A stretch of DNA of 64,000 nt, from positions 3,915,001 to 3,979,000 of the forward strand of contig JAJLRJ010000008.1 of NCBI GenBank assembly GCA_024195265.1, given 5' to 3'. Shown piece after piece: positions 44,825-56,339 of this stretch. The DNA is from Dendrophyllia cribrosa. Lineage: Eukaryota; Cnidaria; Anthozoa; Scleractinia; Dendrophylliidae. A program made the position numbers and the translations under genes. How positions within the stretch are numbered: position 1 is the first letter of the stretch; the number at the start of each line of letters is the position of its first letter. Below the pieces are notes generated by a model that was given only the letters and a program-made list of their open reading frames with translations, did no database searches and had not been told where the DNA came from.

Positions 44825-47430
44825 CTGGTGCTCAGTCTCCCTGAAGATTCCTGGAGTGGCACTTTTTTGGTGTTGTTTGTCCCATCCCGGAAGTAATTGC
44901 ATTGTGGAGTTCAGCTGGCCCAGGGTTTTTCTCCTCGGAGCATTTGGACGGAGTAACACATTAGCTTATATTTCCATTTTTGTGCTAGGGACATTTTGGG
45001 GTTTCAAAACTCTTCGAGATCAGAATGATGTAGATCTTTCCTCCACTGAGGCATCCCCTACGCTCTTTGCCTGTATTCTCTTCGCTCTGCGTATTCTCAC
45101 CCTTGAGTTGAGGTTGTTAGTCATCGAAGTCTTGAAACACGATTTCAGTACACGTATTCGTCTGATTCGTATGGTTCTCACCTGTTCATACTGATGGGTT
45201 TCGGTTGAAAACGCATAATTTTCGAGGTCAAATCGTGGGTACCCTTTCCATAACCATTGACACAAAAGTCCTTAAAATTCCCCACACGAACCAAAACAGG
45301 CCGAAGAGACCATAATATATTTATATTATCAACTCGTCTCCTGCCATCCTTAGATGTTCAGATTCAAAATGATTGCTGCATCCTAGTGCAACAACTATTA
45401 TCTTAGAAGAAATTGTCAGTAGCGAGAGAATACGCGATAAGATGATTCTGAATGTATTCTTGCAAGACGAACGATATTCCCATCATTCGTCTTGAAGTTT
45501 GATATCTGGCATCCTTTTGACCAGTTCCTTGTTTGTTTGGCTTAAATTAATTCACTTTCTAAGATGAGTGAATTAGCTTGAAACTATCTCAAATAGTTAG
45601 AGTTGAAAGTAGTCGGCTACAAAGAGCTGTCGCATAAAAGAGGTTAACCATACTCCCAAAAGAGATGTGATGGACTATTAAAAGTTACCCTATTTTTCCA
45701 TGTTGTACTGCCTATCACGCGCGTGATCATTTAGTCGGTTCACATTACTTTACGCGCTAGCTTGAAGCATTGTTAACATGGAATGCTCAAAAAACTGTAA
45801 TAGATAAAATCCACCGACCAAAATAAACAATTTGATATATGATTCACGGCATGGGTACACAGCCGCAAACGGCATTAACTCAAAACGCTTCTTGCGTGCA
45901 TGATCTCAACATCACAATTTTATAGCCATAATTAATGAGTGTGTACATATTTTTCGTGCTAACCTTTTTTCTCTGACAAAAAAATTGCTTTAAACTTTTT
46001 CAACCCAAATAGGATGATTTTAACAGCAGAATTATGTCATCATGCTCGTTTACTAGGAGAAAACAAACTCTTATTCATTTGGCCAACTTATCCTTGAAAG
46101 AAATCCTCTTGGTTCGAACTGTGCGTGCGCTCGTCAGTGTACGCGCTATTGACGCAAGAAATTATGCCCAGTAGTAATGCGCAATGCAATACTAAGGAGG
46201 CCCCTCCCCTAAATCTGCCCCTGCTTTGTGAAGTGCAAACCGTTTGCACAAATTGGAAGACACCGGCGAAAACTTTATATCAAAAAGGTTTACCAGTTAT
46301 AATTAATAGCGCGTCTATTTGGTAAAAACAATGACGCAAGGAACAAAATTCATCTTTGATTCATCTTGATCATCATCGAATCTAGCAGAAAATATATTTC
46401 TCTGAACTTTTTGCTAGTTTCATTGTAAGAACTTGCTGTTTTTAAAAAGAAAACAAAAGATAAAGAAGCTCAGATAACTGTACTTATCGAATTTAAAGCG
46501 TTTCTAACTTGGGTTTATGAAACATGGGGGAAAATAAAAGTCAAAGGATAAAGCGAACAAACCCTTCAAAATCCCCCAAAATCGAGTCACGCATTGAATT
46601 ATCCGACCAACGTTCCGCTTAGATAATTATTCACAGCATTTGGCTGCCAGTTCCTCTTGAAAGATTTATACAACAATGTGACCTTCAAATAACCTACTTT
46701 TAGTTAAGAAGATTGTACACTTCAGGGCGCTAAACTGTAAATGCCAAGTGTAAATCATGCGCTTCACTTTGAATACTCATGAAATAGCACTTTCCTAATT
46801 GGCATAAGGCTCAACAACAATTTGGGAAGGCATTGTCTTCCTTGTTAATTACTCCTTCATAATTGCTTCAGGAATGTTTTACGACTGAACGGAATAAATT
46901 TTAATCGCCAGGTACAAAAGCAACGTGGCACGCTTATAGCATTTGATGCTGGTAGTTGGCCTGAACGTGATGCTGTGAAGGTCAGATTCTAAGCTCTGGC
47001 TTGTCGTCTTCTTGATCTGTATCAGTTTGGAAAAGACCAGGTTTGTTCTTCGTTCAAATGTCATTTCGACTGCATTTTATGATCGCATTTATATTACAGC
47101 CAAGTCAACATGAAAGCTGGAAGTATTGATACGATAGCAGCGACAATGCGGTGTTGAATATTCTCGTTGCTATAATGTCCATCGCGGATTCACGTCAGTT
47201 TGGACTTAACAAAGTGAAACGATACTTATAGCTTCGGTCTGTGGCTTTGTGACACAATGTTGATTTGGAGTAGAGCAAAGAAAAATCGTTTCATGCAACC
47301 TTTTTTCATTAAGTTTGTTCGTACGTGCTGAAAAATGATGTAGAATTTTCTCAGGAGCTCAAATAATGAATGTCATAGATAGTAATACAAGTCACTAGCA
47401 CAAAGTTTTCACAATATTTACTTAGAAATC
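44825..47430. other. long gene-free stretch
   Basis: The frame at 44856-45194 (112 codons) lacks any recognised domain and splice context. Nothing is supported as a gene across these 2.6 kb. The upstream part of the gypsy LTR probably starts within the last 200-400 bp, but its boundary cannot be seen. Confidence 0.35.
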
Positions 47431-47488
47431 TAACCGAAGCTCGGGAGTTCGAATCTGGGGATTCTAGCGAGGATTAAACACCGTTACA

Positions 47489-47508
47489 TGGTGTCAGGAG
47501 TGGGATTC
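47489..47508 (+). promoter_or_regulatory. primer-binding site for tRNA-Leu, end of a 5' LTR
   Basis: TGGTGTCAGGAGTGGGATTC is an exact 20-nt complement of the 3' end (including CCA) of a typical animal tRNA-Leu. It follows ...CCGTTACA, an LTR-like CA end at 47487-47488, and precedes the gag start by 124 bp. This marks reverse-transcription priming of an LTR retrotransposon. Confidence 0.85.
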
Positions 47509-47631
47509 TTTAGCTGAAGCCGTGTCAGTCACAAGTGCAGAGGGATTTCGACACGAACGCTAAAGAAATTGTTTTCTCGACGACGTTAGTTTCCTTGTGT
47601 AGGACGCCATCTTGAATTTGAACTGGTCGAT

Positions 47632-48789
47632 ATGGCTACTTATCAGATACCAGCGCCTGAACAAATGAATTGCAGCGGAGATTTACCCACAAATTGGAAG
47701 ATGTTTCGTGAAGCATACGAAGATTACCTGGTAGCGACAGGGCTCGACGGGAAAGACAAGAAAATTCAAGTCGCAACTCTCAAAAGCTTAATGGGCGCCG
47801 AGTGCAAAAAGATCTTGAAACGCTTACAGCTCACCGATGATGACATGAAAGATCCAGCGATAATCTTGGGCGCTCTTCAAGACCACTTCGTACCGGTAAG
47901 AAATATACTGTACGAACGATATATTTTCCACAATACGGAGCAGCAAGCACACGAAACTATTGACCAATATTTGATCAAGCTTCGCCAACTCGCCGAACCA
48001 TGCCAATTTGGAGCTCTCGAAGACGAAATGGTGCGAGACCGACTGGTGCTGGGCTGTAAGGACAATGCAGCGAGAACAAGGTTATTCAGAGAGAAAAGTT
48101 GTGATTTAAAGAAAGCTGTAGAGTCTCTTAGGATCAGTGAAACGACCAGCGAGCAGCTAAAGAAAATTGAGGGTGATGGAGACAAAGGACAAGAGCCAGT
48201 AAACTTTGTGGAAAAGGAAGGCCCTAAGAAGAAGCGACCTGAAAGATCAATCAAAAGAAGTAGAAGCACCACTGGCAGGCAACTCAAGCAGGAACGTGAG
48301 TGTATTTACTGTGGCGGCCAGCACGTTTATGATAAGAACAAATGCCCAGCATTTGGCAAAACATGCAGAAAGTGTGGGAAACTCAACCATTTCCAGACTG
48401 TGTGTTTACAAAAGCAAAACGTCCACTACGTACAAGAGGATTCAGCCTCAGAAGATGAGTCGGTATATTACGTTGAATCCGTGGGAGCGGTGGAACACCA
48501 ACAGAGTAAGCGCTTCTTTGTACCCCTTCGTTTCTTTGATGAAAATGGAGAAGCTCTGGTTCGTTGTCAGCTGGACACAGGTGCTACATGTAATGTTATG
48601 TCCTTTGACAGGCTGTGTGAAATAAAGCAGAGTGGAAATCCAGCTATGCAACTGACCACAGCAAAGCTTAGGCTCTACGACGAAAGCCTCGTACAAGCCC
48701 TGGGAGAGTGCAATTTGCAATGTTAATACAAGAGCGAACAGCATCTGCTAAACTTCAAGATTGTCCCAGGATCCCAGAAACCCTTACAA
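47632..48789 (+). pseudogene. Ty3/gypsy-type Gag with aspartic protease start, truncated
   Basis: A 364-residue frame has a capsid-like N-terminal region (LPTNWKMFREAYEDYL, YERYIFHNTEQQAHETIDQY, LIKLRQLAEPCQFG). A basic KKKRPERSIKRSR stretch and two zinc knuckles follow: CIYCGGQH...C (variant C-x2-C-x3-H-x6-C) and CRKCGKLNHFQTVC (C-x2-C-x4-H-x4-C). It then enters a retroviral-type aspartic protease with the catalytic LDTGATCNVM. A stop TAA at 48724-48726 interrupts the frame, after which the same frame still reads protease-like sequence (EQHLLNFKIVPGSQKPLQ) to about 48789. RT, RNase H and integrase are absent and no 3' LTR was recognised, so the copy is a dead 3'-truncated element. In gag it is intact enough to be expressed. 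Confidence 0.85.
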
Positions 48790-48794
48790 GATAA

Positions 48795-49470
48795 AATCTA
48801 ATTACATATATCGTAACACTACAGAACTAACTCCTTGTCTTTTCTTTCAAACAGTTTATTCTGTTGGAACGTCCCAAAGCCGTCCATGTGCTATGCTTGA
48901 GAATCAAGTCCTTTGACCTTAAACAGGTATGGCGGCGTAACTATTTTGACTTGAGATGTAACTTGATTTTCGCCATGTTATCTGTTTTTGTTATTGCACG
49001 GCCATGTTGAAATAGAAAAGATGCACAGGGACAACTAAAAACTAGCTTTTGGTAGACTTATTAGCAGATGAACTGATGTTGAAAGGGATTACTGCAACCG
49101 TATTAACACAAATCATGGCCAAAGTTCAAACTTCAAGTTAAAAGCGCTTGAGTATCTTACATTTGTCTAGGTAAAAGGTATTCATAACATTAAATGGGTA
49201 AGATTTCCGAATAACCCTTTTTATGTATGCGCTATTGTTTTTCTTTAGGCGTTTTATTGTTTTGGCTTGTTTCAGTTCAAGAACAGTATGCATAACTAAA
49301 GTATGTGGCTATACGGAAGTCTTTCCCATTAATCGATTGAGGTTTACTGCTTTGTTCATTTAGGTCCATCAGAGGTTTATAAAACTATCCTGCAGTGTTG
49401 AACCGTTGTACGACTCAAGGCGTCTACATCAAATATAAAGAAGCGCAGATAAGTACACCTTATTATAAAT
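48795..49470. other. non-coding stretch
   Basis: A segment at about 48852-48910 (CAAACAGTTTATTCTGTTGG...CCCAAAG) resembles 63645-63700 (AAACAGCACATTCTGTTGGA), so it is probably part of a dispersed repeat. Confidence 0.4.
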
Positions 49471-49484
49471 TCCGCGTCAGTAGT

Positions 49485-49898
49485 TTTCAGTTGAATGGTC
49501 ACACTTAAGGATTTTATCCATGGACTCAAAGTTAGAATCACTTTCTACAGCACAATAAACAGCACCACAGGAAAGTACTGCTCAATACCATTCACTTGAA
49601 AGGTCACACTTTAGAGTCCTTAGCATTTTCAGCTATCCACGGACTCAAAAGTTACAATCGCCCTCTACAGCGTAACAAAAAGCACCGCAGGAATGTTACA
49701 TGTGAACAGCTTACATTTGTATGGTCACACTTTAGGATTTTATCCACATACTTAAAAGATAAGGTTCTAAAAGGCAAGTACTACTCACTAATAATTTGTA
49801 GCTTTCATTTTAATGGTCAAACATTTAAGATTTCATCCACGGAATCAAAATTTTGAAACACTACCATAGGAAAGTATGCCTTTGTTACTTTCATTTAA
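49485..49898. repeat. ~90-bp dispersed repeat family, block 1
   Basis: Three to four degenerate copies of a unit built on TTGAATGGTCACACTTTAGG, ATTTCATCCACGGACTCAAA, GTTTGAAACA, ACCACAGGAAAGTA and GCCTTTGTAGCTTTCA. The frames in it are artefacts. Confidence 0.85.
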
Positions 49899-50693
49899 TG
49901 TGGCTGAACACAGTTTGCGCGCGCTCTTCAATTTCAGCTGCTTACGTGAGTCAGCATGTGCATAGTTTTGAGAAAAACAAACGTGGCGCCTATTCAACGA
50001 TCATTTTATTTTGCTCAGCGTGGATCGCGAAAGTGTTGTTTTCCGTCTTAAAATCAAACAATTAGTTGTTCGTTAAAATGTTTGTTGAATCAATAGATAA
50101 TTTATAGAACCATTGAAGAAATACACTGCCTTTTTGGTCGTTTTTGTCTTGTGATCGAGAATCCAGTCAAATGCAAAGCATGCGCAGTTGACCAAAAACT
50201 TGTGACTGGATGTATTAGCGACTTTCCTCGGAAACGTGCTGATTTTTACGGAACCACTCGTTAGAATTTCACGAAATTGGGCACAATAATAGTTCCGAAT
50301 ATGCCGAACTCACCTGCCATCAAAAATTTGACATCTAACGGAGGAGATTTTTACAAAACGCAAACATATTAAACCACAAATTACGGAAGATCCCTCAGTC
50401 AAAATTACATGAGATCAGTGTTAACACGCGAATATTTTTACGAGTTTACTGGAGACAAATGATGGACAAAATCTAACGACTAGATTTTCTGAAAATAAAC
50501 GAAACCAAATATTGCAGGCTGATTTACAATCCACCTTGTTGCCATGGCAACACCCTAAAAGCTCGACAAAATATCAAAATATAACGCTTGTTGCTTAATC
50601 TTATGCCTCGCCAATTTTGGGCGCCCAGACGTTAGTGGTTTTAAAATGACAATGAATGATGCATACTGTACAGTAAAACTGTGTTCAGCCACC
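49899..50693. mobile_element. TTAA-flanked non-autonomous DNA element
   Basis: Left end [T]GTGGCTGAACACAGTTT and right end, complement of [G]GTGGCTGAACACAGTTT, with TTAA on both sides (49895-49898; 50694-50697). TTAA targets are used by piggyBac and Kolobok superfamilies. The 795-bp interior has no transposase. It interrupts the ~90-bp repeat block. Confidence 0.7.
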
Positions 50694-50697
50694 TTAA

Positions 50698-51250
50698 CCC
50701 TATTCAGCCTGGGCTTTTATTGAGTTTCTGAGCCTGGGGGGACACATTGTGCCCCCCCTCGTAACTTCAAGAACATTAGGGCTATGACAATGAAACCAAG
50801 AGGGTACATAGTACGTCCAAAACTGTCTCCTTTGCGGTCCGCACAATGGAACGATGACGTCATATGTCGTAGTTATTAGGTAATTAGTTATACGGCCGCC
50901 ATCTTGGATCCGCCACCTTGGATTTCTGGATTTTTTTAAAACCTCTTAAAAACCGTTCAAATTCACTCAAAATTAATCAAAACCAATAAATAAACGCTAA
51001 ATGACGTAAAAATATAAAAGTTATACCAATAAACATTGTTTTTCTTCATTCAAAGGTATAAATATGCAAATTTCAAAAAACATGGCTGTCAAAATCTGGT
51101 TGCCATGGAAACATCAAGTCACGTGATCAAAAAATTGTCATGAAATTGTTGCCAGATAAATTTCAAGAGAAGTCACAAAGTTTGATGGCGTTTGGATACA
51201 TATTTAAAAGAAGTTATGGATGTTGAAATTTAGCGCGGGCACTTTGTGCT
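50698..51250. other. non-coding stretch with poly-C near its end
   Basis: No coding signal. Repeated GTTGCCATGG phrases occur (50537, 51098), and CCCCCCCCCC at about 51251. Confidence 0.35.
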
Positions 51251-51254
51251 CCCC

Positions 51255-51690
51255 CCCCCCCTCCCCTTGAATGGTACGGACTCATGCAAAGGTTTGAAAC
51301 ACTACCACAGGAAAGTAGGCCTTGGCAGCTTTTATTTGAATGGTCTCACAGTTAGGATTTCATCCACGGTCTCAAATGTTTCAAACAGAATCACAGGAAA
51401 GCAAGGCCTTTTGTAGCTTTCATTTCAATGGTCACACATCTAGGATATTATTCAAGGAATCAAATTTTTAAAACAGAATCGAACACAGGATAGTTGGTCT
51501 TTGTAGCTTTTAATTCAATGGTCAAACTTTTAGGATTTCATCCACGGACTCAAACGTGTACCCAGAACGACATGAATGTACGCCTTTGTAGCTTTAATTT
51601 GAATGGTCACACACAAGGATTTCATATATGGACTCAAAAGTTTGAAACAGTAACACCGTTTCAATAGTTCACAGGAAAGTAGGTAGTCCG
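51255..51690. repeat. ~90-bp dispersed repeat family, block 2
   Basis: Four to five consecutive copies with a visible spacing of about 90 bp, for example CACAGGAAAG at about 51306 and 51396. Same unit as block 1. Confidence 0.85.
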
Positions 51691-51719
51691 GGAGCTAGGG
51701 TCTTAATCAAAGGCACCTA

Positions 51720-52450
51720 AGAGCCAACCCGTGAATAAGAAATGCTAACGCGTAACGCAATATTGCCGTAAGCTTATGTTTTCACACTGACACGGTTCAA
51801 TATTTTTTTTTTAATTAAACGTAAGGATTTTTGACAAACGCAAAAAGAAAAATACTGTACATCACTTTCATAATGTTCAGTCTGAAGAAGAAAGAAAAAA
51901 AAGAAAAAGGAAAGGACAGCAGGAGCGAGACTCGAACCTGGGACCTTTCGGCTAACAGTCCACACTTTACACTCATTGGGTTGGAACAGGATAAATTTAA
52001 TTACTTCAAGGTAGATACGCATCTAAACGCGTCTCGGTTGAAAAATCCTTTTAGATCGACTTTATCGTTGCATTAAAGACTCCAAATGCGAAACATCTTT
52101 CAGCTTATTATTTATATTCGTTTGCAACAATTTAGTTGTTATCGCTGGATTAACGCGGGGATTCAAATTGTTCTCGGTTGCGAAACGCATTCGTACTAAC
52201 CATAAACCTAAGTTAACAGCTGAGTGATGAAACGAGTGAGCGGTAACGTAATATAGCGGGGTTTTTTTTGGAAATAAAATGTAACGACTTTTGCCGAACG
52301 TAAACAAGCAAAAAAACAGTAATGTTTAGTTCGAAAAAAAAAAATAAAGCGTCCCGACGAGAATCGAACTCATGTCCATCGGCTCTATTATCTGATTGCT
52401 TACACACTGCGCCACCTAGGATTTGACTAATAATTACCGAGGTCAAATTT
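51720..52450 (-). mobile_element. two tandem tRNA-derived SINE units
   Basis: On the minus strand a tRNA-like head (A-box GGCGCAGTGTGTAAGC, B-box GAGTTCGATTCTCG; about 52430-52345) leads into a T-rich tract and the phrase ACGTTCGGCAAAAGTCGTTA. A second unit follows (B-box GGTTCGAGTCTC at about 51930-51945, then GCGTTTGTCAAAAATCCTTA). Both share a GTTTCGCATTTGGAGTCTTT-containing body with the plus-strand unit at 9673-10180. Confidence 0.65.
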
Positions 52451-52489
52451 TGTTATTTTAACGTAGTCATGCTAAAAAAGTTTACATCT

Positions 52490-52690
52490 GAGTGATGGAA
52501 CGAGCGAGCGAGGGAGCAAGCGAGTGAGTGAGTGAGTGAGTGAGTGAATTGGCCGCGATTACCGATAACCCGTTCATTACGCTTGCGCGTATTCACGGGT
52601 TAAAAATGACGCTTCGCACAACCCAGAGGACTGAAAAGGTTTGACGACGGATTTCAATACATACATACATACATACATACATATAACTTT
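52490..52690. repeat. (GAGT)n and (CATA)n microsatellites
   Basis: GAGTGAGTGAGTGAGTGAGT at about 52520-52546 and CATACATACATACATACATA at about 52659-52683. The second is followed by TAACTTTATTTAAAGTGCCT, like a LINE 3' tail on the minus strand. Confidence 0.75.
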
Positions 52691-52699
52691 ATTTAAAGT

Positions 52700-53335
52700 G
52701 CCTATCACTCCTAGAAAGTTATTTTCAGAATCAACTCTATGTACATTAAATAGTTGAATGGTAGAATATTTCTTGTTTTGAACGTCGCGTTTGTGAGTTA
52801 TAGAGATTTGAATTTGCAAAATGCTAATAAGATGACGTCAACCCGCGAATTTGCCATTATTTCTACGCCGATTTACAATGCGCAGTTTACAGCTTGGGGT
52901 TCATTCATTTGATAAATTCTAAAAATAAACTGTGGCTAGTCAATTGATTCGTAAACAAATATTACTTGGAGGTGAAAACAAGTAGTTGTATTATAAATGT
53001 TCCTCGGCTGCTCGACAATTCCACTTCTTCGCGGGTATAAACTGTTCTTCGAAGCAAGATTTCATCGCTTCAAGCTCTTCTTTTTCCAAGTATTCTTTAA
53101 AGCTTTCTCATTCTATTTTGAATATTTTAAATGTGTGTTATTGCAAAATCACGGCTGCTTTTGGCCGTCACGGCCATCAGTGGGTTAAAGGAGTTCAGTT
53201 CTAAACCGAAATGCTTCAACAATCTACTACCTTCAATTGTCCTAAGACGAAATCAGGTTTAAAAATAAGCACTTAGCTCTATATTCCTCCAAAAACGCTT
53301 CACTTGCAAAGTTACTCAGCCTCAAATGCGGTCTT
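52700..53335. other. non-coding stretch
   Basis: Frames at 52986-53204 have no domain signature. Confidence 0.35.
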
Positions 53336-53344
53336 GACTATTAA

Positions 53345-53800
53345 TTCAACAACAACAACAACAACAGCAATCTTTATTGTGCTTTTAATACAGAAGTACA
53401 GAAATCATTAAAAGGAAATAACTGTGAGAGAAAAAGGGCACAGCCACTCACAAACAGCAAAAGCTAATCGCGCTGAGTGGCTGGGCCATGCGGAAGATTA
53501 ACTAGATATCAAAGTTGTTATAAATAGACAGATACAAAAAACACACACACAAATACATATATATATATTTAAGCTGTGATTAATAAACAAATACACAAGC
53601 GAATAAACAAAAAAAAGAGAGAAAACCAACGGTTAAGCACACAATTAACTGCATATAAAGTACACCAATCAATATTCGGAGATGACAGATTCTTTTAAAA
53701 GCTTTTTAAAGCGAAAACGACTCGCTGATTTTAGATCTTCTTTAATAGCATTCCAGAGTTTAGCCCCACTGAATCGGATATTAAATTTTCCATAATTCGT
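53345..53800 (-). pseudogene. LINE 3' end with RT C-terminal tail and (GTT)n
   Basis: The minus strand at about 53800-53675 reads KFNIRFSGAKLWNAIKEDLK, then SASRFRFKKLLKESVISEY and a stop, the usual end of an L2/CR1-type polymerase. A non-coding 3' UTR follows and ends in AATAAAGATTGCTGTTGTTG repeats at about 53345-53375. Confidence 0.72.
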
Positions 53801-53864
53801 TCAATTGAGAAATGTGAAACCTGTCTTGAGCAACAAACCGCGAAAACAAAATGCAGGGAAAAAC

Positions 53865-53940
53865 GATTTTCAAACCGTTTTCTCCGCTAAACAAAACAAA
53901 AGTGTTTGCTGCAGCTGACGTGACATCGGCTAACGACCAC
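53865..53940 (-). repeat. fragment of the 4020-5115 dispersed repeat
   Basis: Complement of about 4310-4390 (GTCACGTCAGCTG...GCGGAGAAAACGG). Third copy in the window. Confidence 0.55.
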
Positions 53941-53949
53941 TAACCATTG

Positions 53950-54635
53950 GAAACTATTGCTAGGCGAAATCATAAAAGCAACAACAATAAGACATTTAAC
54001 CATTCCTACTTCATATTACCACAACAGTGTTGTTCTAGACTATCGATTGTTGACAGTTTTGCTAACATTATAGGCTCCTTTTATCTCAGTAGTTGTCTCA
54101 TCAACGACTCTTCGGTTAAGAATGAAAGCGAGGTTTAATAAAAATGCATGATTGACAGCTTTTCCTAAAGCTTCGTATTCCGAAAAGTGATCAAAAAAAG
54201 AAAAGTTTAAAAACATAAAACGCTTTTCAGATTTTCGTTAGGAAATAGTTTTAGTTCCTATCCAACGATGAATGAAGATGCTGTGACACGTCACGTAGGA
54301 CGAGAGTATATATCACGTGACTTCTTCTCAAAGTGGTGCTACTGTTGTTAAAATTAACTTTCGCATTCTCACGAGATATCTGGGCTAATTTGTTTTTTTA
54401 TTGAAGAACATTCTTTGAAGATATTGAGCCGCAATTTTCAGCCTCGTTATCATGTTGAACTCCGAATGACTCTCGCCGACTAACAAAAACATAGCTATAA
54501 CTCAAAACGTATACCACAATTCGAAACTACAAACTACCTAGCGAAAACGAGGAGGCTTTAATGTATTGAAAGCAGTCGTAAAACCTCTTCAGTACCCTGG
54601 ATTGTGCGAAGCGTCAGTTTTGAGACCCAAGCTCC
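53950..54635. other. non-coding stretch
   Basis: Nothing recognised. Confidence 0.35.
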
Positions 54636-54639
54636 CGAA

Positions 54640-54720
54640 CTAAGATCTTTGTAGCGTTCAATTGAATGCTCACACGTTTGGGGTGTTATCCATAGACTAA
54701 AACGTTTGAAACAGTACTTC
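54640..54720. repeat. ~90-bp dispersed repeat family, single copy
   Basis: TTTGTAGCGTTCAATTGAAT, CTCACACGTTTGGGG, ATCCATAGACTAAAACG and TTGAAACAGTAC in the order of the family unit. Confidence 0.75.
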
Positions 54721-54914
54721 AAACACTCATAAATAATTCATAAGCATATTAGCCTATCACACAACGTAAATCCATCACGTGCATGGACCTTTATACCTGG
54801 TAATCCATGGTCATTCTGAAAAGCCTGGTGGCGGATTTGATTTCAGTCCCAGGGGAGTGCGGGGCTGATTGTTTTTTACCTCATTAGTATTCTTTAGATA
54901 AAAAAGTTACTCTC

Positions 54915-54944
54915 ATTAGTATTCTTTGTATAAAGAATACTAAT
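54915..54944. repeat. 30-nt palindrome and CATTAGTATTCTTT repeats
   Basis: ATTAGTATTCTTT and its complement flank GTAT. Additional direct or inverted copies of TTAGTATTCTTT lie at about 54884 and 54962. Confidence 0.7.
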
Positions 54945-55184
54945 AAAGGTAAAAGACAATAGGTTTCTTTTCCTTATTAGTATTCTTTTTTTAAAAATAC
55001 TAATGTTGGTAGTAATTATTCAGGATTCTTAGTACAACAAATGGTGACTTTAATTTATTTTTTCAGTACTGTTTTACTATATGTAGCCTTTTGCCATTCT
55101 ATATGGAATCTTCTCCAACAAAATAAGCAACCAACAGTTTAGCAAGTAAGCCGTTATTTGAATGCCACCAGCACCCACGTGTAA

Positions 55185-56335
55185 ATTGTTCGTGTTTTAA
55201 ACAGTACCACAGCATAGTACGCCTTTGTACGCTTTTATTTTAAGTAATGGTCCCAGTAAGAACTAGGTAACCCAATGGCAAGGAATGCAAAAAGGTGTTA
55301 ATTGTGATATTGTTGAAACCGTCCACCTCATTGGCTAAAACATGAAAATCTTTTATTACTTCATCAGGTAGCGCATTTATTTCTCTCTAGTTTACTTTTT
55401 GATTCCCATTTAGTGAAAACTATTCTGAGTTGTAATGCAGCGAAATTTCTATGTGGGAAACATGGAAAATTAGAAGCCTTTCTTGACCATTGTTTTGGAG
55501 TCTCGTGATTGGATAAAATCTTGTCACACAAACAAATATTGCTTTAAAATAAAGTTTCAGTACATTTTATTTCAAAAACGTGTTGTCCATAGGTTGATGT
55601 ATTCTCAGTAAGAAAATCTAAACACTCTTATGTGGGGAAAGCGAAATGCCGCAGAACAATAGAGGATTGCCTAGTTCTTACACGCATTGTTACTTAATGG
55701 TCACACGTTTAGGGATTTCATGCACGGAATCAAACGTTTGAAACAGTATCGTAGGAAAGTGCGCCTTTGTAGCTTTCAATTGAATGTTCACACATTTAAG
55801 ATTTTATGCACGGATTCAAACGTTTACAACAATAGCATACTACGCTGTAGGTTACATTTCAAGTCACACATTTAGCATCTCATACACGGAATCAAAAGTT
55901 TGAAACAGTATCATAGAGAAAAAAAACCTCGGTAGCTTTTATTTAACTGAGGACACATTCAGGATTTCATGCCCATCCACAGGATCACAAGTTTGAAACA
56001 ATACCTTAGGAGACAACGTCTTTGTGGCTTTCATTTAAATCGTTCACACAATGGATTACAACAACGGACTGAAAAGTTTAAAACAATAGAACAAGAAAGT
56101 AGGCCTTTATATCGTTTTTTTAATGATCACACATTTACGATTTCATCTACGGACTGAAAAGTTTGAAACAGTAGCACACGAAAGTACGCCTTGGTAGCTG
56201 TTAGTAATTTAGTTGAATGGTCGCACATTTAGTAATTCATCCACGGGACTCAACAGTTTGAAACAGTATTAAACACGGACTCAATAGTTTGAAACAGTAA
56301 AACACGGACTCAAGAAACGTAAGCCTTTGAAGCGT
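55185..56335. repeat. ~90-bp dispersed repeat family, block 3
   Basis: A copy near 55185-55255, then at least seven degenerate copies from 55685 to 56335 (GGTCACACGTTTAGGGATTT, TGCACGGAATCAAACG, TTTGAAACAGTATC, CTTTGTAGCTTTCA). Frames at 55687-56157 are translations of the repeat. Confidence 0.82.
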
Positions 56336-56339
56336 TCAA

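Noticed and set aside
44856..45194. 112-codon hydrophobic plus-strand frame as a membrane protein
   Set aside because: No family signature, no splice or promoter context, and a strong opposite-strand frame over the same bases; chance frame favoured.
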